This document shows, in pieces, positions 35,483 to 44,015 of a DNA stretch of 64,000 nucleotides. The stretch is taken from assembly GCA_965220485.1 (NCBI GenBank), contig OZ244832.1, forward strand, positions 1,364,001 to 1,428,000, written 5' to 3'. Position 1 is the first letter of the stretch; the number at the start of each line of letters is the position of its first letter. The position numbers and the translations under genes are program-made. Origin of the DNA: Aldehydirespirator sp965220485 (GTDB taxonomy: Bacteria; Actinomycetota; Acidimicrobiia; Acidimicrobiales; Aldehydirespiratoraceae). The notes beneath the pieces are model-generated. The model did no database searches. It was not told where the DNA came from and was given only the letters and a program-made list of their open reading frames with translations.

Positions 35483-35827
35483 TCATCGCGGCTTCGTTGA
35501 CGACTTTGCCGCAGACGCGGCGGAGAGCAACTCCCGGATGGCGCTCAGCCTCCTCTGGTCACCGCTGAACCGCTCCCGTAGACTGTCGATCGCCATTGCA
35601 GTCACAGACGCAGGAATCTCCTGGTAGTGCAGCACCAAGAGTTGTCGAGACTGCTCCAACAAGGCGACTTCGACGCACTGTTCCGCAGGATGGGTTGGGA
35701 CAATCCCGAGCAGCGGCTGCCGGTCGATGTGGCCGAGAGTGTGCTGCGCCCTATCGGAGCAGACGATGAGCTGCGTCGACCTCGGTTGCTTACACAAGGG
35801 ATCTGACAGTCGGCGCCCTCCTAGCAC
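35483..35827 (-). CDS. Hypothetical ORF between vapB and an AAA-HTH gene
   Basis: The 114-aa frame has a plausible coding-like second half (VEVALLEQSRQLLVLHYQEIPASVTAMAIDSLRERFSGDQRRLSAIRELLSAA). I do not recognise it. Its N-terminus lies in a direct repeat shared with the region after the next gene. It may be a remnant. Confidence 0.3.
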   Translation of the reverse strand: MLGGRRLSDPLCKQPRSTQLIVCSDRAQHTLGHIDRQPLLGIVPTHPAEQCVEVALLEQSRQLLVLHYQEIPASVTAMAIDSLRERFSGDQRRLSAIRELLSAASAAKSSTKPR

Positions 35828-35885
35828 ACGAGGGGTAGTTCTTGACGCCCGCGTGGTTCGGTTGCTTACACAAGGGATCTGACAG
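35782..35885. repeat. Direct repeat pair, 76-bp period
   Basis: A 28-bp sequence beginning tcggttgcttacacaaggga occurs at 35782 and 35858, each copy followed by a variant of ccctcctag. It lies at the 3' end of the AAA-HTH gene. Confidence 0.75.
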
Positions 35886-35891
35886 CCCCTC

Positions 35892-37280
35892 CTAGGGCTT
35901 GTGGCGTCGGATTCTGGAGTCGCGGCTGAGGCCCTCCTCTTTGGCTATACGGCTCACGTATTGCCTGGACACACCGTGAGCTTCGGCTATTGCGGAGCAC
36001 GGCGCCCGACGGTCGTTGAGAAGCGCCTCGACGATCAGCGTCCGGCGGCTGCGGTCCTTGCCGTTGCCACGCGGTGAGATCTCCGAGGTTGGCTCGGGGA
36101 TGGAGCGGCGCGGGCCGGGTGCCGCCGGTGCGGTGGTTCTGTAACGCGGCTCGCCTGGGCCGGCTTCGGACGATGGCGGGGACATCAAGCCGGCGCCTGC
36201 ACGCAGCCACATCCGCATGGCTTCGTGTGCGATGTCGGCGGTGCCGTCGGCCGCTGTCATCGCCAGTCCTGCATCGGTCAGCCGGGCCAGGGCACCGGTT
36301 GCCGTGCTGGCAGCCACGGCTGCTCGCCGAGCGATGTCGGCTGGCGCGGCCGGTCCCGGCGGTACCATGGCCGACAGCACCCGGCGTTCGTCGTCGCTGA
36401 GGCGCGACCAGACAGGCAGCAGCACCTGTGACAGCATGTCCCGGTTGGCGGAGGCCTCTCCCACGGCCACATCGCCGAGGGTGATGCCCTGCCGCGGGTC
36501 TCCGCACGCCTCCCAGGTGTGGTGGCCGATGAGCTGAACCATGTACGGATACCCCGAGGTGGCCGTCACGGCGCACTCGAGGGCGCGGTCATGGATTCGG
36601 CCGCCCGCGGCCCCGATCGGCTCTGCGAGCGCGAGCCGCACATCCGAGTTCGCCAGCAACCCGATGTCGGCCCGCGCGCAGCGGTGGAAGAAGGTCAACC
36701 CGGCATCCGCAAGCAGCGCGTCCAGGAACTCGGGAAGTCCCGCGCCCACAAACGCCACCGGCAGGCGGCGGCCGCTGCCCACATACTGCACCGCCACGGC
36801 CAGCTCACGGACCTCGGCAGTTGGAGCGTCCTGGAGCTCATCCACCGCGATCAGCACGCCCCTGCCCCGGCCGGCCGCAGCCTCGGCGGCCCGCTCCAGC
36901 GCAAAGCGCAAGGCCTCCGACCGGGCCTGCGCCGGTCCTGACCTCTCGACGGAGGCGCCGAAGCCAAGCACCTGCGCGCCCACGCCAACAATCCGTCCGC
37001 CTCCGTCAGCGATGCTCGCGGCGGCCTGTGACGCGAGCTTGTCGCACAAGCCGATCTCCGCGCCGGACGCGAACAGCGCGACCCAGTCCTGTTCCTGCGC
37101 CTCGTCTTGCGCTACATGCAGCAGCACCGTCTTGCCCGTGCCCCGCCGGCCGATCAACAGCAGGGCGCTGTCGGGATGGGCGGGGCTGGCGCGTCCCGCC
37201 GCGATCCGGTTGAGGACCTCGTCGCGGCCCGCCAGGACCGGTGGCACATACCCGAATTTCGGAGTGAAGGGATTCTCCAC
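35892..37280 (-). CDS. AAA ATPase with C-terminal helix-turn-helix
   Basis: The 462-aa protein has FTPKFGYVPPVLAGRDEVL at the start, Walker A LLIGRRGTGKTVLL (residues 41-54), Walker B GVLIAVDELQD (about 147), a sensor-like VAFVGAGLPEF, a winged-helix-like middle (DDERRVLSAMV) and a C-terminal HTH (CSAIAEAHGVSRQYVSRIAKEEGLS). It resembles archaeal-type/ORC-like ATPases. It may be DNA binding and self-regulating, given the upstream iterons. GTG at 37280 with GGAAGGA upstream. Function unknown. Confidence 0.8.
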   Translation of the reverse strand: MENPFTPKFGYVPPVLAGRDEVLNRIAAGRASPAHPDSALLLIGRRGTGKTVLLHVAQDEAQEQDWVALFASGAEIGLCDKLASQAAASIADGGGRIVGVGAQVLGFGASVERSGPAQARSEALRFALERAAEAAAGRGRGVLIAVDELQDAPTAEVRELAVAVQYVGSGRRLPVAFVGAGLPEFLDALLADAGLTFFHRCARADIGLLANSDVRLALAEPIGAAGGRIHDRALECAVTATSGYPYMVQLIGHHTWEACGDPRQGITLGDVAVGEASANRDMLSQVLLPVWSRLSDDERRVLSAMVPPGPAAPADIARRAAVAASTATGALARLTDAGLAMTAADGTADIAHEAMRMWLRAGAGLMSPPSSEAGPGEPRYRTTAPAAPGPRRSIPEPTSEISPRGNGKDRSRRTLIVEALLNDRRAPCSAIAEAHGVSRQYVSRIAKEEGLSRDSRIRRHKP

Positions 37281-37310
37281 GGTTGTCCTTCCACCGCTCG
37301 GCTCCGATCT

Positions 37311-37375
37311 GTGTCAACCATATCGCAACCAGTTGACAAACCAGTTGACATACGGTTGACATGCGGTTGACAAAC
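37311..37375. promoter_or_regulatory. Iteron-like operator upstream of the AAA-HTH gene
   Basis: GTTGACA occurs four times at about 11-bp spacing (37332, 37343, 37354, 37366 region), with an inverted copy gtgtcaacca at 37311. One helical-turn spacing suggests cooperative binding by one protein on one DNA face, most simply the adjacent HTH ATPase. Confidence 0.55.
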
Positions 37376-37460
37376 GCCTCCGACGGGACTCGATGAGCCT
37401 CGTTGCGCGGCGGGTCGCGCGGAGCTTGGATCGTCCGCCGCTGCTCACCCGCTCGGCCTC

Positions 37461-37466
37461 TAGGCT
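37461..37466 (+). promoter_or_regulatory. Leaderless -10 box (TAGGCT) of hisI
   Basis: TAGGCT, 7 nt, ATG. The CCGCTCGGCCTC box lies directly 5' (37449-37460), the same arrangement as at the DUF255 gene. Confidence 0.55.
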
Positions 37467-37473
37467 GGCGGGC

Positions 37474-37848
37474 ATGAACGGAGTGCCGATCGCGTCCGGC
37501 AACGAAGCGTTCGCCGCCGTCAAGTACAACGAGGACGGGCTGGTGGCCGCCGTCGTGCAGGACGCGTCCACCCGGGCCGTGCTGATGATGGGTTGGATGA
37601 GCGCCGAGACCCTGGCCCTCACGCTGGCCGAGGGCCGGACCGTGTTCTGGAGCCGGTCCCGCCAGGAGGTGTGGCGCAAGGGCGAGACCTCCGGCGAGCG
37701 GCAGTGGCTGCGCGAGGCCTACTACGACTGCGACGGCGACGCTCTGCTCTTCGTGGTGGACCAGGACGGCGACGGCGCCTGCCACACCGGCAACTATTCG
37801 TGCTTCTTCCGGTCCTTCGACGGCTCAACGCCGGCTGACGGCGGCTGA
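37474..37848 (+). CDS. hisI: Phosphoribosyl-AMP cyclohydrolase
   Basis: The 124-aa enzyme has MMGWMSAETLALTLAEGRTVFWSRSRQEVWRKGETSG and the Zn/Mg-binding DCDGDALLFVVDQDGDGACHTGNYSCF. It opens the adenine ring of PR-AMP in histidine synthesis. It is separate from the main his operon and sits 15 nt before trpE, so histidine and tryptophan genes are joined here. Confidence 0.93.
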   Translation: MNGVPIASGNEAFAAVKYNEDGLVAAVVQDASTRAVLMMGWMSAETLALTLAEGRTVFWSRSRQEVWRKGETSGERQWLREAYYDCDGDALLFVVDQDGDGACHTGNYSCFFRSFDGSTPADGG

Positions 37849-37863
37849 CGGCCGAGTCCGGCC

Positions 37864-39396
37864 ATGCTTCAACCCACCCAGGAGGAGTTCCGGGAGCTGG
37901 CCCGCGCCTACCGGGTGGTTCCGGTGTGGCGGGAGGTGCTGGCCGACCTCACTACGCCTGTGGCCGCCTTCGCCCGGGTGGTGGGGGCCGGAGACGGCTT
38001 CCTGCTGGAGTCGGTCGAGCACGGCGAGCGCTGGAGCCGCTGGTCGTTCATGGGTCGCAACCCCATGGCGACGCTGGTGGCCTGGGGCGGCCGGGTGGAG
38101 GTGGCTGGCCACCTCGGCGTGAACATCCCCCGCGACCGGGGCATGCTCGCCGCGCTGGAGGTGCTGGTGGATCACTACCGCGCCCCGTCCATTGAGGGGC
38201 TGCCGCCGCTTCACGGCGGCCTGGTCGGCTACCTCGGCTACGACGTGGTGCGCGAAGTGGAGCATCTGCCCGACATGCCGCCCGACGACTCGGGCCATCC
38301 CGACGCGGTGATGTCGTTGATCGGGGAGCTGGCCGTCTACGACCACTGGCGCCAGCGAGCCACCCTGATCTCGAACGTGCTGGTTCCCGCCGGTGCCGAC
38401 GACCGGCTCATCGACCGGCTGTACTACGAGGCCGTTCTGCGCGTCGAGGCCATCGCGGCCGACGGCGCCAAGCCCCTCGACGAGCCCCTGGTGGCACCGC
38501 CCGACCGCTCCGGCAGCGGAGAACCGGATCCGGTGGCCACTACCTCCACCATGGGACTTGAGCTCTACTCGCAGGCGGTGGAGGCGGCCCGCGAGTACAT
38601 CTTCGCCGGTGACGCCTTCCAGGTGGTGCTGTCCCAGCGCTTCGACTTCGAGCTGGGCGCCGACGCCTTCGACGCCTACCGGGTCCTGCGCCAGGTGAAC
38701 CCCAGCCCCTACATGTACTTCCTGCGCCACGAAGGCCTGGAGGTGGTCGGCGGCTCGCCTGAGCCCATGGTCCAGCTCCTCGACGGCAAGGTGATCAGCC
38801 GCCCCATTGCCGGTACCCGGCACCGGGGCCGCACCGACGCCGAGGACCGCCGCCTGGCCGCCGAGCTGGCAGAGCACCCCAAAGAGCTGGCAGAGCATGT
38901 GATGCTCGTCGACTTGGCCCGCAACGATGTGGGCCGGGTGGTGGAATTCGGAACCCTCAACCTCGATGAAATGATGACCCTCGAGCGCTACAGCCACGTG
39001 ATGCACCTGACATCGCAGGTATCCGGTCGGCTAGCTCCGTCGGCCACGCCCATAGACGTTCTCCGGGCCACCCTTCCGGCGGGCACGGTGTCGGGCGCTC
39101 CGAAGGTCCGGGCCATGGAGATCATCGACGAACTGGAACCGGTCAAGCGGGGACCGTACGCGGGCGTGGTCGGCTACATCGACTTCTCGGGAAACATCGA
39201 CACCGCCATCACCATCCGCACCATGCTGGTGTGCGACGGACGGGCCTCGGTTCAGGCCGGTGCGGGCATCGTGGCCGACTCGGTGGCCGCTGAGGAGCAC
39301 GCCGAGTGCGAGAATAAGGCCAAGGCCCTGCTGGCCGCGGTCCCCGCGGCCCGGCGCATGACCGCGGCCCGCAACAGAGCAAGCCGCAACCGATGA
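37864..39396 (+). CDS. trpE: Anthranilate synthase component I
   Basis: The 510-aa chorismate-binding enzyme has the Trp feedback motif LLESVEHGERWSRWSFMG near residue 46. Its catalytic C-terminal half includes QVVLSQRFDFEL, PSPYMYFLRHEGLEVVGGSPEPMV, RPIAGTRHRGRT, EHVMLVDLARNDVGRV and PAGTVSGAPKVRAMEIIDELE. It converts chorismate to anthranilate with TrpG (not in this window). Its stop overlaps the next start (ATGA). Confidence 0.95.
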   Translation: MLQPTQEEFRELARAYRVVPVWREVLADLTTPVAAFARVVGAGDGFLLESVEHGERWSRWSFMGRNPMATLVAWGGRVEVAGHLGVNIPRDRGMLAALEVLVDHYRAPSIEGLPPLHGGLVGYLGYDVVREVEHLPDMPPDDSGHPDAVMSLIGELAVYDHWRQRATLISNVLVPAGADDRLIDRLYYEAVLRVEAIAADGAKPLDEPLVAPPDRSGSGEPDPVATTSTMGLELYSQAVEAAREYIFAGDAFQVVLSQRFDFELGADAFDAYRVLRQVNPSPYMYFLRHEGLEVVGGSPEPMVQLLDGKVISRPIAGTRHRGRTDAEDRRLAAELAEHPKELAEHVMLVDLARNDVGRVVEFGTLNLDEMMTLERYSHVMHLTSQVSGRLAPSATPIDVLRATLPAGTVSGAPKVRAMEIIDELEPVKRGPYAGVVGYIDFSGNIDTAITIRTMLVCDGRASVQAGAGIVADSVAAEEHAECENKAKALLAAVPAARRMTAARNRASRNR

Positions 39397-40262
39397 CGGG
39401 CGCCGTCGCGGCTCTGGTGCCGAGGGACGCGGTGCTGGTCACCGGAGCCGACGCGGCGAGCTACTTGCAGGGCCAGATCTCCCAAGACGTCGAAACCGTG
39501 GCCCCTGGAGATTCCGCGTGGTCGCTGGTGCTGGCACCGCAGGGCAAGGTGGACGCCTGGTTCCGGCTCACCCGCCGAGACGACGGCAGCTTCGTTCTTG
39601 ATGTCGATGCCGGATTCGGCCCGGCGCTCATATCCCGCATGGAGCGCTTCCGGCTGCGGGTGGACGTGACCTTCGAGAGCCTCGCCGGTTGGCAGATGCT
39701 GTCGGCGCGCGGAGCTCTGGCCGCCCACGCCGATCTGGCCGCGGTGGACACGGCGGTGCGAGCCGACGTTGAGTGGCCCGGCTACTGCGGCATCGACCTG
39801 CTCGGACCGGCGCTCGTGCCGCCACCGGACCTGCCCCTTTCTGGCGCCGACGAGATGGACGTGGCCCGGATCAGAGCGGGATGGCCGGCCATGGGCCGCG
39901 AGCTGACGGAGCGCACCATCCCCGCCGAGGTCGGCGGACTGGTCGAGTCGTCGGTGAGCTTCACCAAGGGCTGCTACACCGGTCAGGAGCTCGTAGCCCG
40001 CATCGACAGCAGGGGCGGCAACGTGCCGCGGCCGGTGCGGCTGCTTGAGATCTCTGGCGACGGCGAGGTCGCGCCGGGTGCCGCCATCACCGAGGACGAC
40101 CGGACTGTGGGCGAGATCACCTCGGCGGCAACCGACCCGGAACAGGGAGTCACGGTGGCTCTGGGACCGGTGCATCGCCGCGTCGAGCCACCTGCACCCG
40201 TCCAGGTAGCCGGTATGCCCGCCACGGTGCTGGCCACGCCCGCCTCCGCCAACCGCTGGTGA
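39393..40262 (+). CDS. YgfZ/GcvT-like folate-binding protein (Fe-S cluster maintenance)
   Basis: The 289-aa protein contains the YgfZ signature KGCYTGQELVAR (about residue 190) and N-terminal YLQGQISQDV. Family members use tetrahydrofolate to support Fe-S enzyme assembly. ATG at 39393 overlaps the trpE stop, so it is co-translated with trpE. The following 163 bp to the J-domain gene shows no feature except that gene's promoter. Confidence 0.88.
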   Translation: MTGAVAALVPRDAVLVTGADAASYLQGQISQDVETVAPGDSAWSLVLAPQGKVDAWFRLTRRDDGSFVLDVDAGFGPALISRMERFRLRVDVTFESLAGWQMLSARGALAAHADLAAVDTAVRADVEWPGYCGIDLLGPALVPPPDLPLSGADEMDVARIRAGWPAMGRELTERTIPAEVGGLVESSVSFTKGCYTGQELVARIDSRGGNVPRPVRLLEISGDGEVAPGAAITEDDRTVGEITSAATDPEQGVTVALGPVHRRVEPPAPVQVAGMPATVLATPASANRW

Positions 40263-40413
40263 CGTGGATCCCCAGCCGCGCCCGAAGCCGACCCGAGCCG
40301 AAATGAGTAGAGAAACCTGTCGTATGGCTGCAAGACCCGTGCAGATTTCGGCGCCGGGCTGGCCCGCTTCCTCCGGCTGACCGCCAGTTCCGGTCGGTCC
40401 TGGAGGTTGGGCC

Positions 40414-40419
40414 TACGAT
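40414..40419 (+). promoter_or_regulatory. Leaderless -10 box (TACGAT) of the J-domain gene
   Basis: TACGAT, 6 nt, GTG start at 40426. Confidence 0.45.
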
Positions 40420-40425
40420 GGCGGG

Positions 40426-40953
40426 GTGGACCCCTATGCGGTGCTGGGCGTGGCCCGCGACGCCCCTGTCGAGGACATCAGGCGGGCCTATGTCGCCCTG
40501 GCTCGACGCACCCATCCCGACGTGAGGGGCGACGACCCCGCCGCCGCTGAACAGATGCGCCGCATCAACCTGGCCTGGGAGATGCTGTCGGACGCGGATG
40601 AACGGGCCGCCATCGACCGTCGCCTGATACAACGGCCGCAGCCGGCTCCGGGTCGGCAGAGTTCGCCGGCTAGCGAGCATGCGACCCGCCGGAGCGAGGA
40701 CGAGTTCGCCTTCGGCCACGACGACTTCGACGGCGACGACCGGCCCCTTACCGAGGGCGACCTCCCGGGCTGGATGCGTATGGGCGCGCCGTTGGCCTTC
40801 GTGCTGGGTGTCTTCGCGGTGATCTTCGGGGTGCTGGCCGGGGGGTTCGTGCTGGTGCGCCTCGGCCTGCTGTCGCTCGGACTGTCCGCCCTGCTGTTCC
40901 TGCTCTCTCCCTTCGTGGTGCTGGTGCGCAGCCGGGGCGGGCCGATGCGCTGA
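40426..40953 (+). CDS. Membrane-anchored J-domain protein
   Basis: The 175-aa protein has an N-terminal J domain (residues 1-65) with the HPD motif in RRTHPDVRG and DPYAVLGVARDAPVEDIRRAY. A charged linker follows, then two C-terminal hydrophobic segments (APLAFVLGVFAVIFGVLAGGFVLV and LLSLGLSALLFLLSPFVVLV). It probably recruits DnaK to the membrane. The 183-bp gap that follows carries a CCGCTCGGCCTCTGGG box (about 41070). Confidence 0.85.
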   Translation: MDPYAVLGVARDAPVEDIRRAYVALARRTHPDVRGDDPAAAEQMRRINLAWEMLSDADERAAIDRRLIQRPQPAPGRQSSPASEHATRRSEDEFAFGHDDFDGDDRPLTEGDLPGWMRMGAPLAFVLGVFAVIFGVLAGGFVLVRLGLLSLGLSALLFLLSPFVVLVRSRGGPMR

Positions 40954-41123
40954 TGGCTGCCACCTATCTCGACCTGATCGTGGCCGGGCACCGCGCCGGA
41001 CGACGATGAACTCGGTCGGTTCTGCGCCCTGGTCCGTGAAGTCGGCCTTGACGCTCTGGTTGGGGCCCACCCGCTCGGCCTCTGGGCCGAGAGGCAATCA
41101 GGCCGCGGCTGGCCCGAACCCAC

Positions 41124-41129
41124 TAGCGT
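41124..41129 (+). promoter_or_regulatory. Leaderless -10 box (TAGCGT) of trpFBA
   Basis: TAGCGT, 7 nt, GTG at 41137. Confidence 0.5.
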
Positions 41130-41136
41130 CGCAGGT

Positions 41137-41832
41137 GTGTTCGTGAAGATCTGCGGGACCACCAGCGAGGACGACGCACTGCTGGCCGTGGCCATGGGCG
41201 CCGACGCGGTGGGGTTCATTTTCGCTCCGTCGCCCCGCCAGGTGTCGATGGACCGGGTCCGAGACATCGTGCGCCGCCTGCCCAGCGATGTGCTCAGCGT
41301 GGGCGTCTTCCGCAACGAGCTGCCGTCCCGGGTGGTGCAGATCACCTCGAAGGCGCGCCTGGGCGCGGCCCAGCTCAGCGGACACGAGTCGCCCAAGGAC
41401 ACGGCCTGGGTGGCCGCCAGGGTGCCCGTGACCATCAAGGCCTTCCCGGCCGGCCATGGGGGCCTGGAACACCTGGCCGACTACGGCGCCGACGTGGTGA
41501 TGATCGACAACGAACGGCCCGGCTCCGGCGAGGTGTTCGACTGGTCCCTGGCCGAGGGCGCTCCGCTGGCCGGACACCGCCTGCTCCTGGCGGGCGGCCT
41601 CGACGCCGACAATGTGGCCGCGGCCATCCAGCGGGTCCGGCCGTGGGGAGTGGACGTGGCCACCGGTGTCGAGAGCCGACCAGGCCGAAAGGATCCGGCC
41701 TTGCTGCGGGCCTTCCTCAACGCGGCCAAGGCGGCCGGGGCCGAGACGGCCAGAGAGCGGGTCTCGTCGGTGGACGACATGCGCGGGCACCCGGCCGGAC
41801 CCGGCCCCTACGACTGGGAGCAGGACCAGTGA
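41137..41832 (+). CDS. trpF: Phosphoribosylanthranilate isomerase
   Basis: The 231-aa (beta/alpha)8 barrel has the catalytic Cys in KICGTT and Asp in VVMIDNE. The usual QLHG appears as AAQLSGHE. LLAGGLDADNVAAAI and VDVATGVESRPGRKD are conserved. A C-terminal extension of about 25 residues runs to PGPYDWEQDQ. It catalyses PRA to CdRP. Its TGA overlaps the upstream-most trpB GTG. Confidence 0.9.
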   Translation: MFVKICGTTSEDDALLAVAMGADAVGFIFAPSPRQVSMDRVRDIVRRLPSDVLSVGVFRNELPSRVVQITSKARLGAAQLSGHESPKDTAWVAARVPVTIKAFPAGHGGLEHLADYGADVVMIDNERPGSGEVFDWSLAEGAPLAGHRLLLAGGLDADNVAAAIQRVRPWGVDVATGVESRPGRKDPALLRAFLNAAKAAGAETARERVSSVDDMRGHPAGPGPYDWEQDQ

Positions 41833-43148
41833 CCGCGCCCCCCGGCGGTTTCATGGGCGAGCCCGGCGCGGCACCGTCCGGCGGTTTCATGAGCGAGCCC
41901 AGCGCGGCACCATCCGGCGGTTTCATGAGCGAGCCCGGCGCGGCACCGTCCGGCGGTTTCATGAGCGAGCCCAGCGCGGCACCGTCCGGCGGTTTCATGA
42001 GCGAGCCCAGCTCCGATGGGCGCTTCGGTGACTTCGGGGGCATGTTCGTGCCCGAGACGCTCGTGCCGGCGTGCCAGGAGCTCGACCGGGCCTTCCGCTC
42101 CGCCTGGGGCGACCCCGCGTTCCGGGCCGAGCTGGACGGGCTGCTGCGCGACTACGCGGGCCGGCCCTCGCCCCTGACCGAGTGCCCCAACCTGTCCGAC
42201 GAACTGGGCGTGCGGATCCTGTTGAAGCGGGAGGACCTCAACCACACCGGCAGCCACAAGATCAACAATGTGCTCGGCCAAGCCCTGCTGGCCCAGCGCA
42301 TGGGCAAGACCAGCCTGGTCGCCGAGACCGGGGCGGGCCAGCACGGTGTGGCCACCGCCACCGCGGCCGCGCTCTTCGGCATGGACTGCGTGGTGTACAT
42401 GGGCACCGTCGACATCGCCCGCCAGGAGCTCAACGTGTTCCGCATGCACCTGCTGGGCACCGAGGTGCGGGCGGCCGAGTCGGGGTCGCGCACCCTCAAG
42501 GACGCCGTCAACGAGGCCATGCGCCACTGGGTGGCGGTGGCCGACACCACCCACTACTGCCTGGGGTCGGTGATGGGTCCGCACCCGTACCCGTGGATGG
42601 TGAGGGAGTTCCAGCGGGTGATCGGCACCGAGGCCCGCAGCCAGTGCGCCGAGATCCTCGACGGCGGGGTGCCCGACGTGGTCACCGCGGCGGTGGGCGG
42701 CGGCTCGAACGCGGCTGGGATCTTCTCCGGGTTCGCCAACACCTCCGCCCGGTTGGTCGGGGTGGAGCCGGCCGGGGGCGCGGCGATCGGCCGGGCCGTG
42801 CCCGGGATCGTGCACGGTTCGCGTTCGTACCTGATGCAGGACGAGTGGGGCCAGGTGCGCGAAGCCGAGTCGATCTCGGCCGGGCTCGACTATCCCGGCG
42901 TGGGGCCCGAGCATTCGTACCTGGCCGCCACCGGACGGGCTGTCTATGAGCAGGTGACCGACGCGGAGGTGATCGAGGCGTTCAGCCTGCTGTCGCGCAC
43001 CGAGGGCATCATCCCGGCTCTGGAGTGCGCCCACGCTTTGGCCTGGGTGTCGCGGGCCCGCAACGAACTCGCCGGCCTCACCGTGCTGTTGAACCTCAGC
43101 GGTCGGGGCGACAAGGACGTCAACCAGATGATGGCCATCCTGGCATGA
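41829..43148 (+). CDS. trpB: Tryptophan synthase beta chain with repeated N-terminal extension
   Basis: The 439-aa PLP enzyme has HTGSHKINNVLGQ with the PLP Lys, catalytic Glu in VAETGAGQHG, VGGGSNAAGIF and the C-terminal LSGRGDKDVNQM. The conserved protein starts near SSDGRFGDFGGMFVPE. Before it come 12-residue repeats (FMSEPSAAPSGG) encoded by a 36-bp tandem repeat, each holding an in-frame ATG (41853, 41889, 41925, 41961, 41997). GTG at 41829 overlaps the trpF stop and fits coupling, but initiation at 41997 would give the normal-sized enzyme (383 aa). Its stop overlaps trpA (ATGA). Confidence 0.92.
   Translation: MTAPPGGFMGEPGAAPSGGFMSEPSAAPSGGFMSEPGAAPSGGFMSEPSAAPSGGFMSEPSSDGRFGDFGGMFVPETLVPACQELDRAFRSAWGDPAFRAELDGLLRDYAGRPSPLTECPNLSDELGVRILLKREDLNHTGSHKINNVLGQALLAQRMGKTSLVAETGAGQHGVATATAAALFGMDCVVYMGTVDIARQELNVFRMHLLGTEVRAAESGSRTLKDAVNEAMRHWVAVADTTHYCLGSVMGPHPYPWMVREFQRVIGTEARSQCAEILDGGVPDVVTAAVGGGSNAAGIFSGFANTSARLVGVEPAGGAAIGRAVPGIVHGSRSYLMQDEWGQVREAESISAGLDYPGVGPEHSYLAATGRAVYEQVTDAEVIEAFSLLSRTEGIIPALECAHALAWVSRARNELAGLTVLLNLSGRGDKDVNQMMAILA
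41844..42008 (+). repeat. 36-bp tandem repeat at the trpB start, four full copies and a partial fifth
   Basis: Units start at 41844, 41880, 41916, 41952 and 41988. Each contains ggcggtttcATGagcgag (first copy ATGggc). The period keeps the frame. Small base differences alternate between units (SEPSAA/SEPGAA), suggesting that pairs of units were copied. Confidence 0.93.
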
Positions 43149-43984
43149 CGGGCAGCGAGTCCGACGCGGCCGACGGGCGCGAGGCCAGGAGCGGCTGGGG
43201 GACGCTGGAGACTGCCCTGCGCCGCCGACGCAACCGCGGCGGCAAGTGCCTGGTGCCCTATCTGACGGGCGGCCTCGGCGACGACTGGCTCCAGACGGTG
43301 GCCGCGGTGGCCGGCGCGGGAGCCGACGCCATCGAGATCGGCGTGCCGTTCTCGGACCCGGTGATGGACGGCACCACCATTCAAAGGGCCAATGATCGGG
43401 CCCTGGCCGAGGGCGCCACCCCTCAATCGATCCTGACCGCGCTGCGGGAAGCCGCGTCCGACATCGGGGTGCCCACCGCGGTGATGACCTACGTGAACAT
43501 CGCCCACCACATGGGCTACGAGCGCTTCGCGTCGTCGCTGGCCGACGCCGGGGTCAGCGGCTGCATCCTGCCCGACCTGCCCCTGGAGGAAGTGGGGGAG
43601 TGGGCCGAGTGCGCCGATGCTGCCGGTGTTGAGACCGTACTGCTGGCCGCGCCCACTGCGCCCGACGAGCGCCTGCCCCGCATCTGCGCCCGCTCCCGGG
43701 GCTTCGTGTACGGCGTCGGTCTGATGGGGATCACGGGCGTGCGCGAGGAACTGGCCGCCAGCGCCACCGTCACCGCGGGCCGCCTCAAGGCGGTCACCGA
43801 TCGACCCGTGCTGGTGGGGGTGGGGGTGGGCACTCCTGCTCAGGCCGCCGAGGTGTGCGAGGTGGCCGACGGGGCGGTGGTCGGCTCGGCTGTTGTCACC
43901 CGGATGCTGGAGGGTGCCGGACCCGAGGGCGTGGCCGGACTCGTGTCTGAGTTCCGAGCCGCCCTCGACGAGGCCCATCACTGA
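43145..43984 (+). CDS. trpA: Tryptophan synthase alpha chain
   Basis: The 279-aa (beta/alpha)8 barrel has the catalytic Glu and Asp in AIEIGVPFSDPVMDGTTIQ (usual PxADGP is varied), PYLTGG, VMTYVNIAHHMGYERF, GCILPDLPLEE, GFVYGVGLMGITGVR and VGVGVGTPAQA. It cleaves indole-glycerol phosphate and passes indole to TrpB. ATG at 43145 overlaps the trpB stop. Confidence 0.93.
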   Translation: MTGSESDAADGREARSGWGTLETALRRRRNRGGKCLVPYLTGGLGDDWLQTVAAVAGAGADAIEIGVPFSDPVMDGTTIQRANDRALAEGATPQSILTALREAASDIGVPTAVMTYVNIAHHMGYERFASSLADAGVSGCILPDLPLEEVGEWAECADAAGVETVLLAAPTAPDERLPRICARSRGFVYGVGLMGITGVREELAASATVTAGRLKAVTDRPVLVGVGVGTPAQAAEVCEVADGAVVGSAVVTRMLEGAGPEGVAGLVSEFRAALDEAHH

Positions 43985-44015
43985 ACCCCGTCAGCACTCT
44001 GGAGGACCAGCGCTG

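Noticed and set aside
41844..42008. Possible CRISPR-like regular repeats
   Set aside because: Units are contiguous with no spacers, are in frame with trpB, and lack palindromic structure; the same holds for 50101-50208 and 27868-27987.
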